31,673 nucleotides of DNA from a virus: IMG/VR virus record IMGVR_UViG_3300044940_000097, positions 1 to 31,673 of that record; one strand, written 5' to 3'. Below the pieces are notes generated by a model, which was not told the origin of the DNA, did not search any database, and saw only the letters and a list, made by a program, of their open reading frames with translations. Shown one piece after another: positions 7,729-15,535 of the stretch (within the stretch, counting starts at the first letter, position 1; every line of letters starts with the position of its first letter). The position numbers were made by a program, and so were the translations under genes.

Positions 7729-9459
7729 CTACTTCTTGGGGACATGAGCAGCGCAAAGGCTGCTCACGAGCCGACGTGTAGTGTCGTTGGCAAACAAGTT
7801 CATCGGATCAGTAATCACAGCACGAGACGACGGCGCGCTCTCATTGAGGCTGTTCCCAGATGCAGGCGCAGCACTCTCAAGCAGATCAAAGTCAGCCTTG
7901 TAAGACTCAACCATTGACTTGAACTCGCTCGTCGTCTTGAACTGGCTCGGATTGGGCAGGCTATCAAGGAAGCGCGACTTGGCATCAGCATCCATACCAG
8001 CCGTCGCCTCAGACAGCACGAGCGCAAAGCCCGCCTTCTTCAGCACGCCCTTGAGCTGCGCATTCTCCTGACGAAGCTCAAGCGTATCCTCCACGCTCTC
8101 ACGACGCATGTTCTTGCGTGCCTTGCGCGCGCCAGCGCTGCGCAGCGCGAGATCACGCATCTTGCGCTTGCGCTTGTGACGAGAGTGCAGCGCCTTGGCA
8201 GCCATAGCGACCGCAGCAAGGCCCGCAGCCTTACGCAGATTGCTCTCAATCATCTCCTCGCTCATACTGGCCGCCTCACGCTCAAGCGCTTCTATGCGAC
8301 GCTTGGAGGTGGAGCGCTTGCGAGCGTTCCAGCGCTGACGCGCCTTACCGCCCAGCTTTGTAGCAGCATATGTCGCGGCAGCCACGCCAGCATACTTGCC
8401 GACACGCCTGGCAGCCTTCTTTGCTGCAGCAGCATATATCCGACGAGTCAACGCATCCTCGCTGATCTCCAGATCCTCACCCTCTAGCAAATCCTCTTCA
8501 AAGAGAGTCATATCTCGCTCCTGTTGGCTCTCTGTCTTACTACGGCTGAACCAGCCTTTTTTCTTTGCCTCAGCACGCTTCTTTTCAGCCTCGCGCTGCT
8601 TTCTTTCTCGCTCGGCCTCACGGCGCAGCAGCTCTTTCTTCTTTCGTTCACGTCGAATATCGAGCCGATCCTTGAGGCTATTACCGATCACGTCAACGGT
8701 GCCTTTTGCCAACCGAGCGCCAGCATAGGTTGCACCAGCGGTTGCCGCACTCTTTATACCCGCTTTTAAAGCACGCACGCCTGTTTTCTTTAACCAAGAC
8801 TTCGTGATGCTCGCCTCATCCAGCTCATCACTCTCTGACATGAGACGACCTCGCCTGAAATTCTTTGCAGTCAGACGCGCTGGCTTTCCCTTGATCTGCT
8901 TACGATTCTTGACGTGCTTGTAGGCAGCAATAGCACTTGCTGCTATTGCCGCCTTTGCAACCTTTCGAGCCAACCGCTTCTTGAACTCGGCATCAAGCGC
9001 CTCAAGCTGAACGCGCATCCCTGTATCTTCATTTGCAGCATCCCATGCTTTCATAATTTTTCTCTCCTGAGCTGGCGAGGGCGCGATCTTCTTTGCGCCT
9101 TTTCCGCGCTTCATTGCTATGAGTGAAGCAGCTATCTTTGCAGATTTTTTGTCGGCATGATCAGCAGTATGCGTAAGAACCTTTGACGCACGCGCTCTCA
9201 TGGATTTGAACTGGTCGCGGAACAGACTATTGCGTGTTGCCTTTGGTAGATCTATTCCAATCTTATCTCCAACGATGCGCTTCCATCGCCTTGATATAAG
9301 GTGATAGTTAGGTCTAGCCTTTCCCTTCACATTTATAATAGCATCACCAGCAGCAATGCTATCCTCAACAGCCTGCCACCAATACTTATAGGACAGGTCT
9401 GCATCTCTTATCCACTTTGGAGGTGGAAAGATTTTAAGAGCCTTTGATGCGTCACTCAT
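7729..9459 (-). CDS. Large very basic Ala/Lys/Arg-rich protein, possible internal head/core protein
   Basis: This 576-aa protein starts with an ATGA overlap with the preceding gene. It has at least four Ala-rich helical stretches, each next to basic clusters: about 164-186 (KVAKAAIAASAIAAYKHVK), 228-252, 340-372 (YAAAAKKAARRVGKYAG) and 408-433. Acidic Ser-Glu sites come before the later stretches: LMSE 206-209, EISE 331-334, SMSE 398-401. Residues 265-300 are a charged coiled coil. The last 110 residues are different: VLSEATAGMDADAKSRFLDSL then FKSMVESY weakly recalls the C-terminal motif of prohead core scaffolds. The basic composition fits a DNA-associated head protein. No enzyme motif is visible, and function is inferred. 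Confidence 0.7.
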   Translation of the reverse strand: MSDASKALKIFPPPKWIRDADLSYKYWWQAVEDSIAAGDAIINVKGKARPNYHLISRRWKRIVGDKIGIDLPKATRNSLFRDQFKSMRARASKVLTHTADHADKKSAKIAASLIAMKRGKGAKKIAPSPAQERKIMKAWDAANEDTGMRVQLEALDAEFKKRLARKVAKAAIAASAIAAYKHVKNRKQIKGKPARLTAKNFRRGRLMSESDELDEASITKSWLKKTGVRALKAGIKSAATAGATYAGARLAKGTVDVIGNSLKDRLDIRRERKKKELLRREAERERKQREAEKKRAEAKKKGWFSRSKTESQQERDMTLFEEDLLEGEDLEISEDALTRRIYAAAAKKAARRVGKYAGVAAATYAATKLGGKARQRWNARKRSTSKRRIEALEREAASMSEEMIESNLRKAAGLAAVAMAAKALHSRHKRKRKMRDLALRSAGARKARKNMRRESVEDTLELRQENAQLKGVLKKAGFALVLSEATAGMDADAKSRFLDSLPNPSQFKTTSEFKSMVESYKADFDLLESAAPASGNSLNESAPSSRAVITDPMNLFANDTTRRLVSSLCAAHVPKK

Positions 9460-9818
9460 GGCGCAGCCGCTACGATAGCGCTCAGTTTCTCATAGTGAGA
9501 TTCAAAGTGCTGGTGTGCTGCGCACAGGCCGAGATGCACTCCGAAGCCTGAGATCCAAGAGCTGTGCTGGGCCTCTTGCCCACAGACCCAGCACAGCTTG
9601 CCGAAATACTCGCGCTCAAGAGGTCCAGCATATTGCACAAAGGCACTGGCTGGCGTGCTGATGGGCGTGCCGCAATAAACCTGCCCGCAGGTTGACGAGC
9701 CTTTATCGTTTGCAACCTGCATGTGTGTACATGACGCACACGCAAAGATCACGCCCGACCTGAACAGATCAATCGTCTTCTTTACCTGCGCAGATGGCTT
9801 TGGGGTCACGCCTATCAT
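9456..9818 (-). CDS. Cys-rich small protein, likely zinc-binding
   Basis: This 120-aa protein starts at the ATG at 9818, which follows GAGG about 9 bases upstream and lies 4 bases after the previous stop. A longer frame to 9905 would overlap the previous gene without reason. Cysteines come in pairs: CASC, CGQVYC, CWVCG, and a later LCAAH with His (exact text HLGLCAAHQHF). The spacing suggests one or two zinc-binding sites, though I do not recognise the family. It overlaps the next gene by 4 bases. Neighbours are basic head-region proteins, so it may be structural or DNA-binding. Confidence 0.65.
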   Translation of the reverse strand: MIGVTPKPSAQVKKTIDLFRSGVIFACASCTHMQVANDKGSSTCGQVYCGTPISTPASAFVQYAGPLEREYFGKLCWVCGQEAQHSSWISGFGVHLGLCAAHQHFESHYEKLSAIVAAAP

Positions 9819-9822
9819 CTCG

Positions 9823-10128
9823 TCAATCCTCGTCGCCGTCCTCAACACCTTCAAAGAAGGTTTCAAAGTCTGCCGAGCCAGAACCCTGCTCCGCACGACT
9901 CTCAATCAGTGCGTCCACACCCTCATTGAAGAACAGCTCAAACTCCTCGCGCATACCACGCGCCGAGCGAAACGCCTTGCGGGCGCTCTTGACAGCCGCC
10001 TTGCCGCTGCGCTTGACGTTACCAGGCTGCACGTTCCAAACAGCCTTGACGGTATTCTTCGCGGAACGGGCCGCATTCTTGGCGTGACGCATTGCGCGCT
10101 CACGGCTGGACAGTGTTTTCTTCGGCAT
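9823..10128 (-). CDS. Small basic-then-acidic head-region protein (101 aa)
   Basis: The first 65 residues are highly basic and Ala/Lys/Arg-rich (AMRHAKNAARSAKNTVKAVW). The last 35 are acidic (DFETFFEGVEDGDED). The ribosome site AGGAGAAGTCAA before the ATG is strong. No family is recognised. The layout resembles small DNA-condensing or internal head proteins in which the acidic tail is removed or neutralises the basic part, and it stands beside the large basic protein at 7729-9459. Function is inferred only from composition and place. Confidence 0.65.
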   Translation of the reverse strand: MPKKTLSSRERAMRHAKNAARSAKNTVKAVWNVQPGNVKRSGKAAVKSARKAFRSARGMREEFELFFNEGVDALIESRAEQGSGSADFETFFEGVEDGDED

Positions 10129-10140
10129 TTGACTTCTCCT

Positions 10141-10791
10141 TTATCGTTGACCCATCAGCCTGCGCTCCGGCAAGAACTCTTCATTGCGCGCAAGCGTAAG
10201 CAGCCATTCAGTATGATACACAGATGAGTGAATACGACCCTTTTTTTCTACTTTGGTCACATTGTAGAACACACCAAAATCGCGCCGAGAGTCTGACCAA
10301 AATTCTAGCAGATCCCCTTCTACTGGCTCAGGCAGCTCATTAATGATATGGTAAAACACTGGAATCCTTGCTGTTGCTGTGAATGTAAATTGCTGACCAT
10401 ACTCCATCGTTTGAACTTGCTTGTCGCTGCTTTCATCAAACTTCACAGAAGCTAATGTTTCAAATGGAGGTATGGTAAACTCTTTACCTACACCTGGATA
10501 TGGTTGACCATAAACATCATCCACCCTCTTTAGAGATGCGCGCCAATATCTAATCTGAAAAGAAACTATTGGCAATATGCCAATGCCAACATTTCTATCA
10601 GACCTTGCATTGCCATTTGACATTGTGCCTGGAGGTGTGATCGCCTGACCAGGCTGTATCTGAGATGCTGCACTCAAGGCTTGGCCGTGATATATCTCCT
10701 CATATGAAAGCCTCATCAAAAACAAAACCTCATATGGATACACTTGCAGAAGTCTTGGCTCAAAGTCATGGAGCGGAGTATTCCAACCCAT
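10141..10791 (-). CDS. Putative neck or head-tail joining protein
   Basis: This 216-aa protein has a good GGAGGG site overlapping the previous stop. The middle is beta-rich (SFQIRYWRASLKRVDDVYG, then FTATARIPVFYHIINELPEP), followed by a C-terminal segment SSVYHTEWLLTLARNEEF. The N-terminal 70 residues are low in charge and Pro/Gln-rich (IQPGQAITPPGTMS). I do not recognise a named family with certainty. A small beta-barrel protein between capsid and sheath genes would fit neck or tail-completion proteins such as T4 gp14/gp15 by position, but sequence support is weak. Confidence 0.6.
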   Translation of the reverse strand: MGWNTPLHDFEPRLLQVYPYEVLFLMRLSYEEIYHGQALSAASQIQPGQAITPPGTMSNGNARSDRNVGIGILPIVSFQIRYWRASLKRVDDVYGQPYPGVGKEFTIPPFETLASVKFDESSDKQVQTMEYGQQFTFTATARIPVFYHIINELPEPVEGDLLEFWSDSRRDFGVFYNVTKVEKKGRIHSSVYHTEWLLTLARNEEFLPERRLMGQR

Positions 10792-11295
10792 CTAACCCTC
10801 CAAATCTATTCGTTCTGGTTTGGATCTTCCAAACACTATGTAGACCGACCTTACATAGAGACTTGCTCGCTCTCTCTTCATGCCCCCCAGCTTTGCCTTA
10901 CTTTCATCCACATAGCCTAAAGTCATGTGAGGCACAAATCCATATGCACCACTTTGTACCAATCCATCAGCCTTCAGGATCTCATACATTTCATTCTGAA
11001 GCTCATCCATCTCAATAGATGTGAACAGCAGCACCTTTACATATTTATCACCCTTCACATCAGGGTAAAATGTTCCATCACCCGTCAACTCAATATAAAA
11101 AGGCTTTCTTTTTCTTATTGATGAAACAAGAGCATTCCTTGCTTGTTCGCTCATCTCACCAAGTTTACTTGAGTAGAACAGCGTCAGATGAAGATCTGAC
11201 GCGTCATATTCGCTATCGCAAAACTTTGATAGTCTATCCACAAACTCAATGTTTGGGTAGATTGCTATCATTCCATTGTGGCTTCCTATCTTCAT
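10792..11295 (-). CDS. 2H phosphoesterase superfamily protein
   Basis: This 167-aa protein carries the two H-x-T motifs that define 2H phosphoesterases: HLTLF at residues 36-40 (His36, Thr38) and PHMTLGYVD at 122-130 (His123, Thr125). They are about 85 residues apart, as in the 2'-5' RNA ligase-like group. Such enzymes open cyclic phosphodiesters or cut 2'-5' bonds. One phage member, T4 Acb1, destroys cyclic nucleotide signals of CBASS defence; another group repairs RNA ends. The start at 11295 has GGAGG 6 bases upstream; an ATG at 11301 sits too close to it. It lies among neck genes, an odd place for an enzyme. The substrate is not known. Confidence 0.82.
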   Translation of the reverse strand: MKIGSHNGMIAIYPNIEFVDRLSKFCDSEYDASDLHLTLFYSSKLGEMSEQARNALVSSIRKRKPFYIELTGDGTFYPDVKGDKYVKVLLFTSIEMDELQNEMYEILKADGLVQSGAYGFVPHMTLGYVDESKAKLGGMKRERASLYVRSVYIVFGRSKPERIDLEG

Positions 11296-11309
11296 CCTCA
11301 TCCTCCACT

Positions 11310-12161
11310 TTACATGTCAAAAAAGCCACCTGCACCCGGATCACGCCCCTTTACTGGAGGCGCAGGATCTCCCACCTCACCAAAATTAAAGTCGCTCTCA
11401 TCTTCAAATCCACCTTCATCTTCAAAACCCTCTTCATCAAACCCGTCCATCTCATCTTCCATGCCACCTCGTCTTGGGGACTTTTTCTTGGTGAGGTTTT
11501 TCAAATAGTCTGAAAAGTGAGTATCAAACTCTTTCTTCTTTGGAAAGTCAGCAAAGTCTCTAGGTACGCGCATGAATACCTTTGAGTCTAGCTTCTTCTT
11601 CTGATCATTCTTTTTCTTTTTACTCTTTTCATCTTCCGAATTGTCAGCCTTAACGGCCTCATTTGACTTTGTTCCTATTGGCCCAACAAGCGTCACATTC
11701 TTCTCAACCTCCGTGGACCATTCGTCAAAAGAAACCACGGCGGTCCTATCAGCAAATATACCATCAAGCACTGATAGGTAATAAACCCTCATATCAGATG
11801 ATCCATTAACCTGAAACATCTCACCCTTCTCAAGTATGATAGGCTCTGCCGACTCATACTCATATTCGCTTCTCATTCTCACCCTATTCTTAACAACGAA
11901 CACAAAGCCAACGATTTTATTTATCTCATCAAACATGGATGCTTCAATAAGGCTAGCAACAGCATCAGTGCGCACATCCTCATCAAACGATATAACAACA
12001 CACCCCCTCCCATTAACTACTCGCTTTGCTACTTTTGCAACACGAAAGCCTGCATCTTCAACGAGTCTGAATATGTCAGACTCGCTTTCATTCCATAGCT
12101 CAGTGCTAGTGAAATTCACAGACCTTGTGATTGATGGTGTGTAGTGTATGCGTCTCTTCAT
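11310..12161 (-). CDS. Unknown protein with highly charged C-terminal half
   Basis: This 283-aa protein is not recognised. The first 160 residues look folded and mixed alpha/beta (RLVEDAGFRVAKVAKRVVNG, then INKIVGFVFVVKNRVRM). From about residue 170 it becomes low-complexity: a lysine run (KSKKKKNDQKKK), then acidic Gly/Phe-rich repeats (DEMDGFDEEGFEDEGGFEDE), ending in a Pro/Gly tail. It starts 3 bases after the neck-like gene's stop. The bipolar tail suggests an assembly or virion-interior protein that may be processed, but no motif fixes a role. Confidence 0.65.
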   Translation of the reverse strand: MKRRIHYTPSITRSVNFTSTELWNESESDIFRLVEDAGFRVAKVAKRVVNGRGCVVISFDEDVRTDAVASLIEASMFDEINKIVGFVFVVKNRVRMRSEYEYESAEPIILEKGEMFQVNGSSDMRVYYLSVLDGIFADRTAVVSFDEWSTEVEKNVTLVGPIGTKSNEAVKADNSEDEKSKKKKNDQKKKLDSKVFMRVPRDFADFPKKKEFDTHFSDYLKNLTKKKSPRRGGMEDEMDGFDEEGFEDEGGFEDESDFNFGEVGDPAPPVKGRDPGAGGFFDM

Positions 12162-12164
12162 TTT

Positions 12165-13226
12165 TTAACCAACCATAAAGCCGCCAGGATAGGCGTGATC
12201 CATGAGTCGCTCTGTCAGCTCGCGCTTCGCTTCTGCCGCTTCTGCCAACAGCGTATCGCCGTCTAGCGTGCGCTCACCCTCTGCCGTAGGATAGCCGCCA
12301 AACTTGTTACGAATACGCCCAAGCGTCTCTTTTGCACAAGCCAATGCGTACTCGCGCACAAACATCATATCAGACGGTAGCATATTGCTAAAGTCAATTA
12401 CGTTGCTGATGTAAGACACAAGCATGGTTGCGGGGCGCCGAGGTCGAGGGAGCAGGCGAACCGTGCGCGTCGCAGCGTTCCACTCCCATTCAGGCTCCGC
12501 GCCCAACACTCGTCGCCCCACCTCTGCGTGCTGCATGGATTGAATCAGGCTTGAGTATGGCGACTGTGCCATACCACCACCATAAAGATCCTCTACTGGG
12601 ACCGCTCCAATGCCAAGCTGGCTCATACCAAAGACACCAAACGCGCCCAAGAACTCCTCTGCTCGGTATAGATCGTCAGGCAGCGCCACCTTGAACACAT
12701 AGTAGCAGTCACTTGGAACCTGATAGTCAATCTGATTTGGCAGCACGTTGATCGTGACCTCTTTGGGTTGACCCTTCCACGTCGCAAACCAGAGAGTTGC
12801 TTCCTCCAGAGCAAAGTCAAGTGAGCCGTCTGGCAGCTCCACAAACAACACGCCGGCGCCCAACTTCGCCTTGATATAGTCCTTAACGCGCTGCACAGCA
12901 GGCGTGTCGCTTGTGGTATTGTACTGAAATGAGACAGTGAATGAGAACGCCGTCACCCCTACCGTATAAGTCCAGCGCAGCTTGTAGTCGCCTGCCACTG
13001 TCCTCGCCACATCGGCCACTGTGTATTGACCCGCTGCTGGATTCAGGATGTCTGGCGGCAGGTATGTGGCAACCTCAACATTCGACGGATCAAATACCCT
13101 CAAGCTATCCACGCTCGTAGGTATAACGGGCAGACCTGTAATGTCGTCAGTAAATCGGATGCCATAAGTAGAGGCTACGCCCGTCAACCCATAGCTCGGC
13201 GGCAGTGATTCTACCATGAGCGCCAT
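12165..13226 (-). CDS. Putative neck/adaptor protein with N-terminal Ig-like domain
   Basis: This 353-aa protein has an N-terminal beta domain (about 1-105; GDYKLRWTYTVGVTAFSFTV). A helical/adaptor-like region follows, with AVQRVKDYIKAKLGAG, YQVPSDCYYVFKVALPDD and PEWEWNAATRTVRLLPRPRR, then C-terminal helices (FVREYALACAKETLGRIRN). The EWEWN...TRTVRLLP strand and the preceding Gly-rich FGVFGMSQLGIGA stretch are like phage head-tail adaptor or gp13-type neck proteins that I recall. It sits shortly after the capsid gene, the normal place for neck proteins. The assignment is moderate, from pattern and place. Confidence 0.65.
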   Translation of the reverse strand: MALMVESLPPSYGLTGVASTYGIRFTDDITGLPVIPTSVDSLRVFDPSNVEVATYLPPDILNPAAGQYTVADVARTVAGDYKLRWTYTVGVTAFSFTVSFQYNTTSDTPAVQRVKDYIKAKLGAGVLFVELPDGSLDFALEEATLWFATWKGQPKEVTINVLPNQIDYQVPSDCYYVFKVALPDDLYRAEEFLGAFGVFGMSQLGIGAVPVEDLYGGGMAQSPYSSLIQSMQHAEVGRRVLGAEPEWEWNAATRTVRLLPRPRRPATMLVSYISNVIDFSNMLPSDMMFVREYALACAKETLGRIRNKFGGYPTAEGERTLDGDTLLAEAAEAKRELTERLMDHAYPGGFMVG

Positions 13227-13252
13227 GCTTTACCTCCATACTTGACGTGTCT

Positions 13253-13858
13253 TCACACGTCCTCATCCGTTGACTCGTCGTCTTCGTCGCTCTCATCCTC
13301 CAGCTCCTCAAGCGCGGGCGGCTCAGGAAGCGTTGCATAGTAGGATTCAAGCACTTTGATCAAATCGCTCTTGAGCGGCGTTCCTGCGGCGCCAGTCGGG
13401 ATGATCTTCTCCACGAGGCCGAGCCGTTCGACGATGGACATCAGCGCCGCCTTGGGCTGCGACGATAGAGTCTCCAGCGGCGGCAGCAAGAACTCTGGCT
13501 CTTCCTTCATGATCACCTCTGGCGTAGGAGCCACAGGCACAGGCGCGGCCTCTACAACCATCACAAGCTCAGGCTCATCCGCTTCCAAATCAGTCGTGTC
13601 AGCAGCGACCTCCTCAACCACTGGCCGCGCGGACTGGATCAGCTTGCGCAACCCCTCCTTTGCCTTGGAACCAACGCTGGTCCCAACACGCCGCAGAATC
13701 GTCCCTTCATATTTGGCGTAAGCCTCGCCCTCAACGAATGGACTTTTTGCGCTCAACGCTACGCGCTTGCCTTCACCTGGGCGGTATCCACCCACATAAA
13801 CAACCATCTTGGGATCTTTGCGATATTCTGGAAGCAGCTCCCATCTCGTCTGTGACAT
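13253..13858 (-). CDS. Unknown head-region protein with acidic tail
   Basis: This 201-aa protein follows the capsid terminator and has AGGAGCAAGAAAG before its ATG. Residues 1-75 look folded, with a YVGGYRPGEGKRVALSA segment. Residues 80-120 are Pro/Val/Glu-rich linker. Residues 125-175 form a small helical domain (ALMSIVERLGLVEKIIPTGA, then KSDLIKVLESYYA) similar in feel to SAP-like or E3-binding helical modules. The end is strongly acidic (ESDEDDESTDEDV). A 7-bp hairpin (13244-13261) spans its stop codon. The family is not recognised; a head-decoration or neck role is possible from location. Confidence 0.6.
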   Translation of the reverse strand: MSQTRWELLPEYRKDPKMVVYVGGYRPGEGKRVALSAKSPFVEGEAYAKYEGTILRRVGTSVGSKAKEGLRKLIQSARPVVEEVAADTTDLEADEPELVMVVEAAPVPVAPTPEVIMKEEPEFLLPPLETLSSQPKAALMSIVERLGLVEKIIPTGAAGTPLKSDLIKVLESYYATLPEPPALEELEDESDEDDESTDEDV

Positions 13859-13912
13859 CTTTCTTGCTCCTGCTGTGATCGATCCGCTTCAGCGCAGACC
13901 TGATCGGACTAT

Positions 13913-13950
13913 ACAAAAAAAAGACCAGAAGGGCTATCCTTTCTGGTCTT
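13913..13950 (-). terminator. Factor-independent terminator downstream of the capsid gene
   Basis: On the minus strand AAGACCAGAA (13950-13941) pairs with TTCTGGTCTT (13930-13921) around a 10-base loop. A long T-run follows (complement of the A-run 13915-13922). It is placed about 50 bases after the capsid stop codon and is textbook in form. Confidence 0.88.
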
Positions 13951-13960
13951 CTTCAGGCTC

Positions 13961-13990
13961 ACAGGCGCGCGCTGATACGCGCGCGCCTGT
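13961..13990 (-). other. GC-rich hairpin just after the capsid stop codon
   Basis: ACAGGCGCGCG (13961-13971) pairs perfectly with CGCGCGCCTGT (13980-13990). It lies between the capsid stop (13998) and the terminator at 13913-13950, giving two tandem stem-loops at the 3' end. Such a stem could protect the abundant capsid mRNA from 3' exonucleases; that is inference. Confidence 0.7.
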
Positions 13991-13997
13991 ACGTCTG

Positions 13998-15506
13998 TCA
14001 GACGTTGAGAACCTTGATGCGCCCGTAGTATTCGGGGCGGAGCATACGCTTCGCATAGCGCGTGCGCAGACCCTTCTTGTTCGTATGATCCTCTGGATCA
14101 AGGAACGTCTGCGTCATCTGGAGCGGGATGTACGGGGCATACACATAGCCCGCATCCAGATAGTTGCGACCCTTGTAGCCAACGATGATCTCGTCAGTGC
14201 GCATATACGGGTCCACAAACACCTGGAAGCGATTGTAGAGCAGACCCATGCGATAGATGCCCATATCCGAGGTCTGCTGACCGTAGGTGATGGGGCGCTC
14301 AACCTGCGCGCCAAGCATCGAGAAGTCCGCGTGACCTTGGAACTGCACGAGAATCGAGCTGATCTCAGGCGAGACAACAAGCCAATTAGCCAGCGCTCGC
14401 TTGGACTTGCGCAGGATCTTCGACGACACGTCTTGGATCTTTGTCACCAGCTCGCGGTAATAGTCCATCTGGGCCATACCTGCCGGAGCGCCACCGCGAT
14501 CCCAGGTATCCACGGTCTGCGCACGGTTGCGGATGTCGCGCAGGATCTCGCGGTCGATCTCCAGACCGATCTCGTTCGACACGCCGCTCAAAAGCTGCGT
14601 CTCGCCCTCCACGCCATGCAGCGCACGCAGATCGTCCGCAGCCTCAGCCGTCCAGGTGATATTGATCTTGCGCGTCTTGGCGCGGATCTCATCGACGGTG
14701 ATCTGCAAGGCGATCTCAGGCAGGTTGAGGTTGCCTTCCTGATCGTAGAAGTAGTTGACGACGACGCGGTTGCCAGTCGCGGGCGGGTTCGTGAAGCGGA
14801 AGTTGGTGAGCTGACCAGTGATGTAGTCAAACGCAGCCGTGCCTACCACATCACCCGTAAAGCTACCAGCGCCGTTATCCACAGCCGACTGCACGACGTT
14901 ACCCGCGCCATCCACCTCACTGATCGTGACCTTATAGGTCGGATCGGACACTGTGGTGTTGTTCGGGAACACTGGCGAATAGTCGAACGTCACCGCCAGC
15001 GCAGCGCCAGCGCCGCCGAAGCGCACACCATCACCCGTCGCCAGCAGCTCCTCGTCAATCTCCTCCGAGCTGTACGTCTCATTGAACGTCTCAGTCAGGA
15101 TTGATCCCTGCGGAACCGTACCCTTGCGCTTGTTGTGCTTGTAGTCGAGATAAAAAATCGCGCCCACAGGACCGCTGAGAGGCTGAATCTCCACCAGATC
15201 GTGAGCGATCAGATTGGGGAAGACGCGCATCAGGACCGGGAAGATCGTGGACTGATAGTCCGCGATGTTGGCGGTGGCTGTGCCAGCGCTCTCGCTCACC
15301 AGCGTGCGCGGCGCCTTGTCGCGGCCAGTCATCTCGTTCAGCGTGGACTCAAGCACCATCGCCGTTGCGGCGCGGCGCATATCGCCTTCAACCTTCGGAG
15401 CGGGGATGTGTTGCAGGTATTGCGACCACTTGCTCTCCACCATCTCAGCATAGTCTCTGTTGTGGATATTGCGCTGGTCGTTTGCGAAACTTGTGTTCGT
15501 GGACAT
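13998..15506 (-). CDS. Major capsid protein (gp23-like) with inserted beta-domain
   Basis: This 502-aa protein sits right after the protease-scaffold gene. The N-terminal 60 residues are helical and likely removed on maturation: STLNE at 54-58 gives an L-x-E site as in T4 gp21 cleavage. HK97-type capsid features follow, such as RVFPNLIAHDLVEIQPLSGP at 94-113 and GAIFYLDYKHNKRKG. C-terminal blocks include KRALANWLVVSPEISSILVQ and VFVDPYMRTDEIIVGYKGRN, typical of T4-type capsids. A beta-rich insertion at about 165-255 (DNGAGSFTGDVVGTAAFDYI) resembles the sheath insertions. The start at 15506 has GGAG about 7 bases upstream; an ATG at 15539 lacks a ribosome site and overlaps the protease gene. 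Confidence 0.93.
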   Translation of the reverse strand: MSTNTSFANDQRNIHNRDYAEMVESKWSQYLQHIPAPKVEGDMRRAATAMVLESTLNEMTGRDKAPRTLVSESAGTATANIADYQSTIFPVLMRVFPNLIAHDLVEIQPLSGPVGAIFYLDYKHNKRKGTVPQGSILTETFNETYSSEEIDEELLATGDGVRFGGAGAALAVTFDYSPVFPNNTTVSDPTYKVTISEVDGAGNVVQSAVDNGAGSFTGDVVGTAAFDYITGQLTNFRFTNPPATGNRVVVNYFYDQEGNLNLPEIALQITVDEIRAKTRKINITWTAEAADDLRALHGVEGETQLLSGVSNEIGLEIDREILRDIRNRAQTVDTWDRGGAPAGMAQMDYYRELVTKIQDVSSKILRKSKRALANWLVVSPEISSILVQFQGHADFSMLGAQVERPITYGQQTSDMGIYRMGLLYNRFQVFVDPYMRTDEIIVGYKGRNYLDAGYVYAPYIPLQMTQTFLDPEDHTNKKGLRTRYAKRMLRPEYYGRIKVLNV

Positions 15507-15535
15507 ATCTAACTCCAATCCAGGGAGTACGCCCA

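Noticed and set aside
13809-15104. Plus-strand open frame of 431 codons opposite the capsid gene
   Set aside because: It runs through the capsid gene and its terminator on the other strand; the composition is that of an antisense shadow.
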